Shown here: piece after piece, positions 56,636-64,000 of the stretch
Numbering within the stretch: position 1 is the stretch's first letter
Layout: each line of letters begins with the position of its first letter
From: Stutzerimonas kirkiae
GTDB taxonomy: Bacteria > Pseudomonadota > Gammaproteobacteria > Pseudomonadales > Pseudomonadaceae
Reading direction: 5' to 3'
NCBI RefSeq assembly: GCF_004327335.1
Contig: NZ_QJUO01000001.1
Coordinates: 305,900-369,899, forward strand
Length of the DNA stretch: 64,000 nt
Program-made: the position numbers and the translations under genes
The notes under the pieces: generated by a model
The model's database searches: none
The model's input: only the letters and a program-made list of their open reading frames with translations
Told to the model about the DNA's origin: nothing

Positions 56636-58078
56636 TCAAGGCCACCAGTCATGCCCGCGCCGGTCCAGCAACTGCCGGGCCAGCTCCGGGCCGTCGACCC
56701 CGGAGGGATAGGGCCTTGGCTTGCGGTAGTGGCCCTGCCAGCCCTTGAGGATCGGATCGACCCAGCGCCAGGCCGCCTCGACCTCGTCGCGGCGCATGAA
56801 CAGCGTCGAATCGCCCTCGATCACGTCCAGCAGCAGCCGCTCGTAGGCGTCCCAGCGCCGCGCCTGGCGGAAGGCCTTGGCCAGGTTCAGGTCCAGCTCC
56901 ACCGGCTCCAGTTGCATGCCCTTGCCCGGCGCCTTGGCCATCAGGTGCAGGCTGATGCTTTCCTCCGGCTGCAGGCTGATCACCAGGCGATTGCACTGTT
57001 CCTCCTCGAACAGCAGGTGCGGCACCGGCTTGAAGGTGATGACGATCTCCGAGCGCTTGCGCGCCATGCGCTTGCCGGTGCGCAGGTAGAAGGGCACGCC
57101 GGCCCAGCGCCAGTTGTCGATCTCCGCCTGAACCGCGACGAAGGTCTCGGTATCACTGTCGTTATCCACATTTTTCTCGAAGTAGTACGCCTGCACATCC
57201 TGCCCGCCGACCTTGCCGGCGCCGTACTGGCCACGCACGGTCTTGTCCTGCACGTCGAGGCCGGCGATGGGCTTGAGCGCCTCCAGCACCTTGACCTTCT
57301 CGTTGCGCACCGCCTCGGCGTCGAAGCGCACCGGCGCCTCCATCGCCACCAGGCAGAGCAGTTGCAGCAGGTGGTTCTGCAGCATGTCGCGCATCGCCCC
57401 GGCGTTGTCGTAGTAGCTGCCGCGGTTCTCCACGCCGAGGGTTTCCGCCACGGTGATCTGCACATGCTCGATATGCCCGGCGCGCCAGACCGGCTCGAAC
57501 AAGGCATTGGCGAAGCGCAGCGCCATCAGGTTCTGCACAGTCTCCTTGCCCAGGTAGTGGTCGATGCGATAGATGCGCGGCTCGGCGAACACTAGGCCGA
57601 TGGCGGCGTTGATCGCCAGCGCCGACTCCAGCGAATGGCCGATCGGCTTCTCCAGCACGATGCGCGCCTGCTCGCCGGCCAACCCGGCGGTGTGCAGGTT
57701 GTTGGCGATCGGCTCGAACAGGTCGGGCGCGGTGGCCAGGTAATGCACCCGCACCCGTTCGCGGTCACCGCCCAGGTGGCGCGCCAGGCGGGTGAACTCG
57801 CCGCGCTGCGAGGCATCCATGGCGAAGTAGTCCAGGCGCTGGGCGAAGCCCTGCCAGGCCTCCTTCTGGAAGTCCGCCCGCGCCACCTGCGCCCGGCAGT
57901 GCCGTTCGGCCAGCGCCAGGTATTGCTCCCGCGCCAGGTGGCGGCGCGCCAGCGCGAGGATGCGCACATCGGCATGCAGGCGCCCGTCGCGGTGCAAGTG
58001 ATAGAGCGCCGGGATCAGCTTGTGCAGTGCCAGGTCGCCGGTACCGCCAAACACCAGCATGTCGCAGGAAAAAGCCAC
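56636..58078 (-). CDS. zwf: glucose-6-phosphate 1-dehydrogenase (second-type, without pgl-eda)
   Basis: A 480-residue cytosolic enzyme that oxidises glucose-6-phosphate to 6-phosphogluconolactone with NAD(P). Start chosen at GTG 58078, five bases after GGAGGG; an upstream open extension reads through a repeat and is not real. The nucleotide motif VFGGTGDLALHKLIPAL is at residues 8-24, and the active-site string RIDHYLGKE is at about 170-178. pgl and eda do not follow, unlike the usual Pseudomonas zwf-pgl-eda operon. With the divergent RpiR-type gene this resembles the P. aeruginosa PA5438-PA5439 pair, a second zwf. Confidence 0.93.
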   Translation of the reverse strand: MAFSCDMLVFGGTGDLALHKLIPALYHLHRDGRLHADVRILALARRHLAREQYLALAERHCRAQVARADFQKEAWQGFAQRLDYFAMDASQRGEFTRLARHLGGDRERVRVHYLATAPDLFEPIANNLHTAGLAGEQARIVLEKPIGHSLESALAINAAIGLVFAEPRIYRIDHYLGKETVQNLMALRFANALFEPVWRAGHIEHVQITVAETLGVENRGSYYDNAGAMRDMLQNHLLQLLCLVAMEAPVRFDAEAVRNEKVKVLEALKPIAGLDVQDKTVRGQYGAGKVGGQDVQAYYFEKNVDNDSDTETFVAVQAEIDNWRWAGVPFYLRTGKRMARKRSEIVITFKPVPHLLFEEEQCNRLVISLQPEESISLHLMAKAPGKGMQLEPVELDLNLAKAFRQARRWDAYERLLLDVIEGDSTLFMRRDEVEAAWRWVDPILKGWQGHYRKPRPYPSGVDGPELARQLLDRRGHDWWP

Positions 58079-58145
58079 GGTATCCCTCCAGATCAATCGA
58101 GCGCAGACACCCTGACACAAGCCACGGCGCCATCCAAGGCAGGGT

Positions 58146-58256
58146 GCCTTCGATAAAAGCGCTGGAGGCTGGACGAAAAACACCGGTTGCCACGCTCTTT
58201 CGTCCAGCCCTCCAGCGCTGTTTTCGGCTGTTTGCCGTGTATAGCACAATCACCCT
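58146..58256. repeat. dispersed palindromic element, family 1, copy 6 (most regular)
   Basis: CTTCGATAAAAGCGCTGG and AGGCTGGACGAAAAAC pair with TTTCGTCCAGCCCTCCAGC and GCTGTTTTCGG; the outer tail is CGTGTATAGCACAATCACC. It sits between zwf and the HexR-like operator, so a transcript of zwf starting at the operator would carry it in its leader. Confidence 0.8.
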
Positions 58257-58294
58257 GCTATCCAAGCACAGGCGGGTGGGCGTTCAGATGTTTC

Positions 58295-58311
58295 TTGTAG
58301 TATAACTACAG
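58295..58311. promoter_or_regulatory. HexR-type operator
   Basis: TTGTAGTATAACTACA contains the perfect palindrome TGTAGT-ATA-ACTACA and fits the TTGT-N7-8-ACA pattern bound by HexR in Pseudomonas. It is 63 bases before the regulator's start and 217 bases before the zwf start. Confidence 0.7.
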
Positions 58312-58373
58312 GCCCACTACAACCACCCTGGCCAGCCAATCGTGGCCAGCACGCCGAAAAGCGAGCCGCTATC

Positions 58374-59240
58374 GTGAATCTGCTGCAACACATCGCCCAA
58401 TCGAGACCCTCGCTGCGCAAGTCGGAGTTGAAGGTGGCCGACCATGTCCTGCTCGACCCGACGGCGGTGATGCACAGTTCCATGGCCGACCTGGCCCATA
58501 GCGTAGGGGTCAGCGAGCCGACCATAGTGCGCTTCTGCCGCGCCATCGGCTGCCTGGGCTTCCAGGACCTCAAGTTGAAGCTGGCGCAGAGCCTGGCCGC
58601 CGGCGCCAGCTTCGGCCAGTTCGCCATCAGCGAGAACGACGCGGTGGCCGATTTCAGCCTGAAGATTTTCGATACCACGCTGCACACGCTGATCGAGGTG
58701 CGCGAGCATCTCGACCCGGAGGCGCTGCAGCGCGCCATCACCGCCATGGCCAAAGCCGAGCGAGTGGAGTTCTACGGCTTCGGCGCTTCCGGCGCGGTGG
58801 CCACCGATGCCCAGCACAAGTTCTTCCGCCTGTTGCTGTCCGCCGCCGCCTATTCCGACCCGCATATGCAGGCGATGTCGGCGGTCACGCTGAAACCCAC
58901 CGACGTGGCGATCTGCATTTCCCAGTCCGGCCGCTCCAAGGACCTGCTGATCACCGCCAACGTGGTACGCGAGAGCGGCGCCACCCTGGTCACCCTGTGC
59001 CCGAGCCAGACGCCGCTGGCGGACCTGGCCACGGTGCACCTGGCCATCGACGTGCAGGAAGACACTGAGATCTACACCCCGCTGACCTCGCGTATCGCCC
59101 ACCTGGTGGTGATCGACGTGCTGGCCATGGGTGTCGCCATGGCCCGCGGCCCGGACCTGGTCAACCACCTGAAAAGCGTCAAACGCAGCCTGCGCAGCCT
59201 GAGGCTGTCGCCGAAGACGGTGAAGGCGCAGGAGGATTGA
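58374..59240 (+). CDS. RpiR-family regulator, HexR-like
   Basis: A 288-residue repressor, starting at GTG 58374 (MNLLQHIAQSRPSLRKSELK). N-terminal RpiR helix-turn-helix (about 20-60, SMADLAHSVGVSEPTIVRFCRAIGCLGF) and a C-terminal SIS sugar-phosphate domain (about 125-260, VEFYGFGASGAVATDAQHKF, SQSGRSKDLL). HexR senses 2-keto-3-deoxy-6-phosphogluconate and represses sugar-catabolic genes. Divergent from zwf with a palindromic operator between. Whether this is HexR itself or the second paralogue cannot be decided here. Confidence 0.88.
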   Translation: MNLLQHIAQSRPSLRKSELKVADHVLLDPTAVMHSSMADLAHSVGVSEPTIVRFCRAIGCLGFQDLKLKLAQSLAAGASFGQFAISENDAVADFSLKIFDTTLHTLIEVREHLDPEALQRAITAMAKAERVEFYGFGASGAVATDAQHKFFRLLLSAAAYSDPHMQAMSAVTLKPTDVAICISQSGRSKDLLITANVVRESGATLVTLCPSQTPLADLATVHLAIDVQEDTEIYTPLTSRIAHLVVIDVLAMGVAMARGPDLVNHLKSVKRSLRSLRLSPKTVKAQED

Positions 59241-59563
59241 TCCAAACGCTGTATCCAATTCCTAGCAATTAGGGTGGATTGTCGGCGCTATAAAGCCCTA
59301 CACGTCGCCCCATGAAAAGGTGCACAACTGTCCGATACAATCAATTTTTATGAATAATTAAGCCTATTTTAATCTCATAACAAATAGCGCGAAACTCGAC
59401 AACAAAAGAGTTTGACATTTATTCCGCACACCATCAGGACCAAAAAAGAAGACAATTATACTACGCTCAAAGCCCCCAGCATGACTTGACGAATACAACC
59501 CTTCGTTTTAATCCCAATAATTTTCAAGACTCATTTGAAACTTTATCAATCACAGGAATATTT
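59241..59563. other. AT-rich flank of the nucleotidase gene
   Basis: A 323-base gap in which base composition changes sharply from about 59320 to AT-rich. A TTG at 59486 opens the same frame as the nucleotidase and would add 26 residues; I prefer ATG 59564. The promoter of the insert probably lies here (several TATAAT-like and TTGACA-like words), but none was fixed. Confidence 0.5.
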
Positions 59564-60502
59564 ATGCCCTATGAATTAAAAGATCGATTAGTCGTTGGCG
59601 TAGCGTCAAGCGCCATGTTCGACTTGAGCGAATCTGATAAAGTATTCCGAACCGAAGGCGAGGAAAATTACCGGAAATATCAGGAAAAGCATAAAAACTC
59701 CCCACTCATGCCTGGCATCGCATTTTCCTTTATAAAACGATTGCTTTCATTAAATGACCTAAGCACCGAAGACGAAGACCCATTGGTTGAGGTCGTACTT
59801 CTTTCGCGCAATGATCCTGATACTGGATTACGTGTTATGAACTCCATTCAGCATCACGGATTAGGGATATCAAGAGCCATATTTCAGCAAGGACTATCAC
59901 CGTACGCATATATTAATGCCCTTAACATCTCTTTGTTTTTATCAGCAAATCAGAGTGATGTTCTAGAAGCGATAGCCAAAGGCCTTCCTGCTGGTTATGT
60001 AATGGACTCAAAAATCATTGATGACCCAAACGACAACACGCTAAGAATTGCATTCGACTTTGATGGTGTACTCGCAGATGATGTATCGGAAACCGTGATG
60101 CAGGAAGGCAATCTTGAGAAGTTTCACACTCATGAAACCGCCAATGTCATGGAACCACATGGAAGTGGTCCTTTGAAAAATTTTCTCGTGCGTATATCTA
60201 AAATACAGCGCGCCGAAGAGTTTCGTAAGGGAATTGATCAAACTTACAAAAACAGGCTACGCGTCTCAATTGTAACTGCACGAAACGCCCCCTCTCACGA
60301 ACGTGCTATAAACACACTTAAGAGCTGGGGAGTAATTGCTAACGACGCATTCTTCCTTGGCGGCATTGATAAAAAACTGATCCTAGACGTTCTTCAACCG
60401 CATATCTTCTTTGATGACCAATCTCGACATCTTGCAACCGCAAGTGAAGTAGCGCCATCCGTACACATCCCGTTTGGAATTACAAACCGTCCACGCGAGT
60501 AA
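59564..60502 (+). CDS. 5'-nucleotidase (cytosolic cN-I-like family)
   Basis: A 312-residue HAD-fold nucleotidase that should dephosphorylate a (deoxy)nucleoside monophosphate in the cytoplasm. It begins MPYELKDRLVVGVASSAMFDL, typical of the family, and has HAD motif I in IAFDFDGVLADDVSE, a Thr in IVTARN (motif II), the later Lys (GGIDKKLI) and FFDDQSRH. ATG 59564 follows AGGA; TTG 59486 is the alternative start. Codon use and base composition are much more AT-rich than all neighbours, pointing to recent transfer. It sits alone, next to a toxin-antitoxin pair. Confidence 0.82.
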   Translation: MPYELKDRLVVGVASSAMFDLSESDKVFRTEGEENYRKYQEKHKNSPLMPGIAFSFIKRLLSLNDLSTEDEDPLVEVVLLSRNDPDTGLRVMNSIQHHGLGISRAIFQQGLSPYAYINALNISLFLSANQSDVLEAIAKGLPAGYVMDSKIIDDPNDNTLRIAFDFDGVLADDVSETVMQEGNLEKFHTHETANVMEPHGSGPLKNFLVRISKIQRAEEFRKGIDQTYKNRLRVSIVTARNAPSHERAINTLKSWGVIANDAFFLGGIDKKLILDVLQPHIFFDDQSRHLATASEVAPSVHIPFGITNRPRE

Positions 60503-61011
60503 CCAAGAAATATAAAGCCACCACGACTTACATGGATACCAACACGCACTACGCCACCAAGTAATAGCCCATACAGGCAGGATCAACAATCTTCAATTTT
60601 TAATATCACCTGATTTTCTCGCACCTCGACACTTACAACTTTATCAATTAGGAAATTAGCTTTTTCCAACCAATAACCTTTCAACAAAATAAAGGGAACT
60701 GCAGGACTGACCTTGCAGGGCTCGCGGCGACGGCGGTCCGCCGAGTATTGATAGTCGTAAAAACCTGAGCGAACTTTGAGTTTCGCGGTTTTTCATCAGA
60801 GAACCTTTCAGAAATAAACCGCAAGTGCTTCCGGGGTGCGGCTTTGCCCGCCTGAAAGGAGTTTCTACGCTCCGAATCGCCAGCATACGGACGCGAAGAA
60901 TGGCGTCAATATCGAGCGCCTCAATCTGCCAAGTAGTTCACATTTCACGATCATGGCCACCCTGAAGCAGAGACATCACTTTCCATCCCAGATACCGTAC
61001 AACCCCCTATG

Positions 61012-61035
61012 GATTCCCGCCTTCGCGGGAATGAC
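61012..61035. repeat. ATTCCCGC..GCGGGAAT palindrome
   Basis: ATTCCCGCCTTCGCGGGAAT followed by GACGG, a short palindrome widespread in many bacterial genomes. Confidence 0.6.
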
Positions 61036-61086
61036 GGGTGTTGTAAGCAAGGAGTCGCTTCTTCTTATGGTCACTTCGATATTGAC

Positions 61087-61194
61087 CGCGAGCCCGGCCA
61101 GCCCCTCGGAGAAACCTTCGTCGGCAGGGATGCCGACGAAGAGCCCCGTGGATGGGTTCACGCGTGTTTCGTAGAGGGGCTGGCCGGGCTCGCG
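61087..61194. repeat. family-2 hairpin element, copy C
   Basis: Outer arms of about 29 bases (CGCGAGCCCGGCCAGCCCC and GGGGCTGGCCGGGCTCGCG are exact) enclose an inner perfect 11-bp hairpin CTTCGTCGGCA-GGGA-TGCCGACGAAG and GGATGGGTTCACGCGT. It is inverted relative to copies A and B. Confidence 0.85.
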
Positions 61195-61336
61195 ACACAC
61201 GGGCATCAGGATACCGCCAACGGTATAGGAACAGACAAAGTCCCGGACTGCCTACGACAGCCTCCGCTCGGCATCCCGCCTTGTTCGTATGAATACAAGG
61301 TAATACATTGCATTCGAACCTATGGAGGGCACCCCA

Positions 61337-61600
61337 ATGAGCGTGACGACCGTTCGACTGCAGCCCGAGCTTGAAGAGAAGCTGGCCGAGATGGCCGAGA
61401 AGCTGCAACGCAGCAAAAGCTGGCTGATCAACCAGGCGCTCCGGGAGTTCTTCGAACGCCAGGCGCAGGAGCAGGCGCGCTGGCAGGAGACGCTGGAGGC
61501 GATGGAGTCGGTCGCCCAAGGCCGAGCTGTCTCCGGCACTGCGGTGCATGAATGGCTCCAGAGCTGGAGCAGCGCCGATGAACTACCGCCACCGAAGTGA
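61337..61600 (+). CDS. CopG/ribbon-helix-helix antitoxin
   Basis: An 87-residue protein with an N-terminal ribbon-helix-helix DNA-binding domain (MSVTTVRLQPELEEKLAEMAEKLQRSKSWLINQAL). The C-terminal part (SGTAVHEWLQSW) should bind the toxin. ATG 61337 is preceded by GGAGGG. Its stop overlaps the toxin start (GTGA). It is expected to neutralise the toxin and repress the operon. Confidence 0.88.
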   Translation: MSVTTVRLQPELEEKLAEMAEKLQRSKSWLINQALREFFERQAQEQARWQETLEAMESVAQGRAVSGTAVHEWLQSWSSADELPPPK

Positions 61601-61887
61601 ACCTGGTCTATTCACAAGAGGCGGTGGCGGACCTGGCGCGCCTGCGGGCATTTATCACCGAACACGACCCGCAGGCCGCCGCGCGCATCGCGACGGAGCT
61701 GATCACCCGCATCGAGAACATCCGTCTGTTTCCCCAGATGAGACGGAGCGTCGAATTGGCGCCAGCCCCGGCGTCCATCCGGGATGCCGTCTTCGGGCGC
61801 TATATCATCCGTTATTCCGCCCAGGGCGAGGCGCTGGTGATCCTGCGTATCTGGCACCACTACGAAGAGCGGCCACAGCGCACCTGA
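61597..61887 (+). CDS. RelE/ParE-family toxin
   Basis: A 96-residue toxin of the RelE/ParE fold, starting at GTG 61597 (MNLVYSQEAVADLARLRAFI) inside the antitoxin stop. The core strands RRSVELAP, RDAVFGRYIIRYSAQGEALVILRIWHHYEERP match the ParE-like group. ParE poisons gyrase and RelE cuts mRNA on ribosomes; which applies cannot be read here. Confidence 0.87.
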   Translation: MNLVYSQEAVADLARLRAFITEHDPQAAARIATELITRIENIRLFPQMRRSVELAPAPASIRDAVFGRYIIRYSAQGEALVILRIWHHYEERPQRT

Positions 61888-61952
61888 GTATCGCTTGGAG
61901 TCGCTGTGGCACGGGCTGCGGGGCCCGCCCAACCTATTTCAAGCCCTGGCCT

Positions 61953-63035
61953 TCAGCCCTCGATCAGCGCCTCGACTTCGGCGATGCGCTGATCGAGGGT
62001 GGCGCGGTCGGCGCTGCGCAGGGTGGCGTGGCCGACCTTGCGGCCGGCCTTGAAGGCCTTGCCGTAGTGGTGCAGGTGGCAGTCGGCAATGGCGATCACC
62101 TTGTCCACCGAAGGCACCGAGCCGATGAAGTTGAGCATGGCGCTCTCGCCCAGCTTGGCAGTGGAGCCCAGCGGCAGGCCGGCGACGGCGCGCAGGTGGT
62201 TCTCGAACTGGCTGCACTCGGCGCCTTCGATGGTCCAGTGGCCGGAGTTGTGTACGCGCGGGGCGATTTCGTTGGCCTTCAGGCCGCCGTCCACCTCGAA
62301 GAACTCGAAGGCCAGCACGCCGACATACTCCAGCCGCTCCAGCACCCGGCCGACATAGTCCTCGGCCAGCGCCTGCAGCGGGTGGCCGTTGCTGGCCACG
62401 GACAGGGCGAGGATGCCGCTGTCGTGGGTGTTGTGCACCAGCGGGTAGAAGCGCGTCTCGCCATCGCGGGCACGCACGGCGATCAGCGACACTTCGCCAG
62501 TGAAGGGCACGAAGCCTTCGAGGATGCACGGCACGCTGCCCAGTTCGGCGAAGGCGCCGGCCACGTCCGCCGGCTGGCGCAGGACCTTCTGGCCCTTGCC
62601 GTCGTAGCCCAGGGTGCGGGTCTTCATCACCGCCGGCAGGCCGATGGCGGCCACGGCGGCCTCCAGGTCGGCCTGGGACTGGATATCGGCGAATTCCGGG
62701 GTGGGAATGCCCAACTCGCGGAACATGGATTTCTCGAACCAGCGGTCGCGGGCGATGCGCAGCGACTCGGCGCTCGGGTAGACCGGCACGAACTGCGAGA
62801 GGAAGGCGACGGTTTCCGCCGGCACGCTTTCGAACTCGAAGGTGACCAGGTCCACTTCATCGGCCAACTGGCGCAGGTGCTCCTGATCGCTGTAATCGGC
62901 GCGGATATGCTCGCCGAGCGCCTGGGCACAGGCGTCGGGCGCCGGGTCGAGGAAGGCGAAGTCCATGCCCAGCGGGGTACCGGCCAGGGCCAGCATGCGG
63001 CCCAGTTGGCCGCCACCGATTACACCGATCTTCAT
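61953..63035 (-). CDS. purK: N5-carboxyaminoimidazole ribonucleotide synthase
   Basis: A 360-residue ATP-grasp enzyme of purine synthesis that converts AIR, bicarbonate and ATP to N5-CAIR. N-terminal MKIGVIGGGQLGRMLALAGTPLG, central KTRTLGYDGKGQ, and ENHLRAVAGLPLGST near the end are typical. A GAGG site before ATG 63035 lies in the purE 3' end. It follows purE by 3 bases. Confidence 0.97.
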   Translation of the reverse strand: MKIGVIGGGQLGRMLALAGTPLGMDFAFLDPAPDACAQALGEHIRADYSDQEHLRQLADEVDLVTFEFESVPAETVAFLSQFVPVYPSAESLRIARDRWFEKSMFRELGIPTPEFADIQSQADLEAAVAAIGLPAVMKTRTLGYDGKGQKVLRQPADVAGAFAELGSVPCILEGFVPFTGEVSLIAVRARDGETRFYPLVHNTHDSGILALSVASNGHPLQALAEDYVGRVLERLEYVGVLAFEFFEVDGGLKANEIAPRVHNSGHWTIEGAECSQFENHLRAVAGLPLGSTAKLGESAMLNFIGSVPSVDKVIAIADCHLHHYGKAFKAGRKVGHATLRSADRATLDQRIAEVEALIEG

Positions 63036-63038
63036 CTG

Positions 63039-63530
63039 TCAGGCCTCACGCGGATCCGGGTTGTTGAGCACGGTTTCCGTCTGCTCGCTGCGGAACTGCT
63101 TGAGCGCGGCGTGGAACTGCGGGTGCTGGTGGCCGAGGATGCTGGCGGCCAGCAGCGCGGCGTTCACCGCGCCGGCCTTGCCGATGGCCAGGGTGGCGAC
63201 CGGCACGCCCGCCGGCATCTGCACGATGGACAGCAGCGAGTCGACGCCCGAGAGCATCGACGACTGCACCGGCACGCCGAGCACCGGCAGGTGGGTCTTG
63301 GCCGCGCACATGCCCGGCAGGTGGGCGGCACCGCCGGCACCGGCGATGATCACCTGGATGCCGCGCTCCTCGGCCTGTTCGGCGTACCGGAACAGCAGGT
63401 CGGGGGTGCGGTGGGCGGACACCACCTTGACCTCGAAGGGGATGCCGAGTTTTTCCAGCATGTCCGCCGTGTGGCTGAGGGTGCTCCAATCGGACTTGGA
63501 ACCCATGATCACGCCAACCAGTGCGCTCAT
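63039..63530 (-). CDS. purE: N5-carboxyaminoimidazole ribonucleotide mutase
   Basis: A 163-residue enzyme that converts N5-CAIR to CAIR. Start at ATG 63530 ([25 protein letters not shown]), the usual first residues of class I PurE; the frame is open further upstream without support. The active-site regions [10 protein letters not shown] and [11 protein letters not shown] are present. First gene of purE-purK. Confidence 0.97.
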   Translation of the reverse strand: MSALVGVIMGSKSDWSTLSHTADMLEKLGIPFEVKVVSAHRTPDLLFRYAEQAEERGIQVIIAGAGGAAHLPGMCAAKTHLPVLGVPVQSSMLSGVDSLLSIVQMPAGVPVATLAIGKAGAVNAALLAASILGHQHPQFHAALKQFRSEQTETVLNNPDPREA

Positions 63531-64000
63531 CGTCGTGCCTCTCTTTGAACAGGCGCCGGCTGGCGCTATGAAAACCAGCGTCGGGCCGGTTCGAAGGCGC
63601 GGCATTATACCGGAAAGAAAATGGATATGCGCCGCCACGAAACGACCGAGCACAGGGCGATCGCGCTATGCGCTCAAAGCGCCGCCGAAGGCGCTGGGGG
63701 CTGGACAGTCGGACAGCGTTGGTTTCGGTTGGAAAACGAACGGCTTTTCGTCCAGCCCCAGCGCGTTTGTCGAAGGCCTTGGCATGGAGCGCCCGCCTTC
63801 GCGCAAGGGCCTTGCGCGGGATGCGCCGCGGGCTCCTGGATGATCGACTCCGCCATCCCCGGTGCGCATGGCACACCCTTGTATCTCGACTTCAGCCCTG
63901 TCAATGGGCAATAGTCCCCGACTGATCATCGGGGGAAGGACTGGGAAGACGTGCGCACCCTTAGGCTTCGAGCCTGCATCGTAGATAGCACTCCCGCCTT
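63531..64000. other. gene-free right end of the window
   Basis: 470 bases containing the purEK promoter region next to 63530, a family-1 palindrome (63657-63782), a half copy of family 3 (GGTGCGCATGGCACACCC, about 63858-63878), and a small CCCCGACTGATCATCGGGG hairpin at about 63916-63935. No gene was recognised; any gene at the edge would be incomplete. Confidence 0.5.
63657..63782. repeat. dispersed palindromic element, family 1, copy 7
   Basis: Left end GGCGATCGCGCTATGCGC, inner arms GGCGCTGGGGGCTGGAC and TTTTCGTCCAGCCCCAGCGC, right part GTTTGTCGAAGGCC. The arms carry matched changes (GGGGGCTGG with CCAGCCCC) compared with copy 6, keeping the pairing. Confidence 0.75.

Larger units (their letters stand above)
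60503..61336. other. gene-free gap with AT-rich left part and repeats at right
   Basis: 834 bases without a supported gene. The AT-rich insert seems to end near 60700. The rest has host-like composition and holds a GGGAATGACGG palindrome (61012-61035) and the family-2 element (61087-61194). The promoter of the toxin-antitoxin pair should be in the last 130 bases. Confidence 0.55.

Noticed and set aside
58079..58249. N-terminal extension of zwf by about 57 residues
   Set aside because: It reads through a family-1 palindrome; GTG 58078 has GGAGGG at good spacing and fits known G6PD N-termini.
59481..59489. ATG at 59481 as the nucleotidase start
   Set aside because: It runs into TGA after two codons.

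Overview
The window is high-GC bacterial chromosome of the genus Pseudomonas. The main clues are the divergent trpI/trpBA pair, the spu/pau polyamine genes, REP sequences ending in the usual Pseudomonas CTCCTAC, and a gene set (trpI-trpBA, rpmB-rpmG, uvrD, purEK, a zwf with a divergent RpiR-type regulator, spu genes) that in P. aeruginosa lies near the replication origin. An ectoine operon points to a halotolerant or osmotically stressed lineage. I cannot name the species.

Layout. 1-5 kb: the end of a TRAP large permease, a methyltransferase, cfa, an Rpn/YhgA-like nuclease. 4-9.5 kb: a cell-surface-signalling iron locus (FecI sigma, FecR, TonB receptor with an STN domain, and an FGE/PvdO-like lipoprotein without the FGE cysteines), with a Fur box in front of fecI. 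9.7-14.4 kb: an autotransporter, a Tim44-like protein, a beta-carbonic anhydrase. 14.5-17.5 kb: trpI and trpBA. 17.7-24.3 kb: an OFA-family MFS carrier, tag, an LpxL-type acyltransferase, and a FyuA-like receptor with a divergent YbtA/PchR-like AraC regulator. 24.9-35 kb: polyamine uptake (potFGHI) and gamma-glutamylation catabolism (two glutamine-synthetase-like ligases, a gamma-glutamyl hydrolase, an aldehyde dehydrogenase). 35-36.3 kb: an ORF-less group IIC intron just after the rpmB-rpmG terminator. 36.3-44.5 kb: an HDOD protein, tRNA-Arg(CCG), small proteins, a CobW GTPase, a TRAP binding protein, uvrD. 44.7-49.4 kb: a PAS-GGDEF-EAL protein, then a two-component system followed by a five-EF-hand protein. 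49.4-54.9 kb: trhP and the ectoine operon with an in-frame ectA-ectB fusion, ectC and the specialised aspartokinase. 55.5-64 kb: a frameshifted Rpn gene, zwf and a HexR-like regulator, an AT-rich 5'-nucleotidase insert, a CopG/RelE toxin-antitoxin pair, purK and purE.

The most unusual structures are: (1) the ectAB fusion, which keeps a perfect internal ribosome site and start codon for ectB; (2) the group IIC intron RNA that has lost its reverse transcriptase; (3) a tandem duplication of the potH 3' end that makes a 24-codon ORF coupled by ATGA overlaps to both potH and potI; (4) several families of dispersed intergenic palindromes, one with seven copies here (one of them inside the ectoine operon) and one whose core is conserved while its flanking arms differ from copy to copy.
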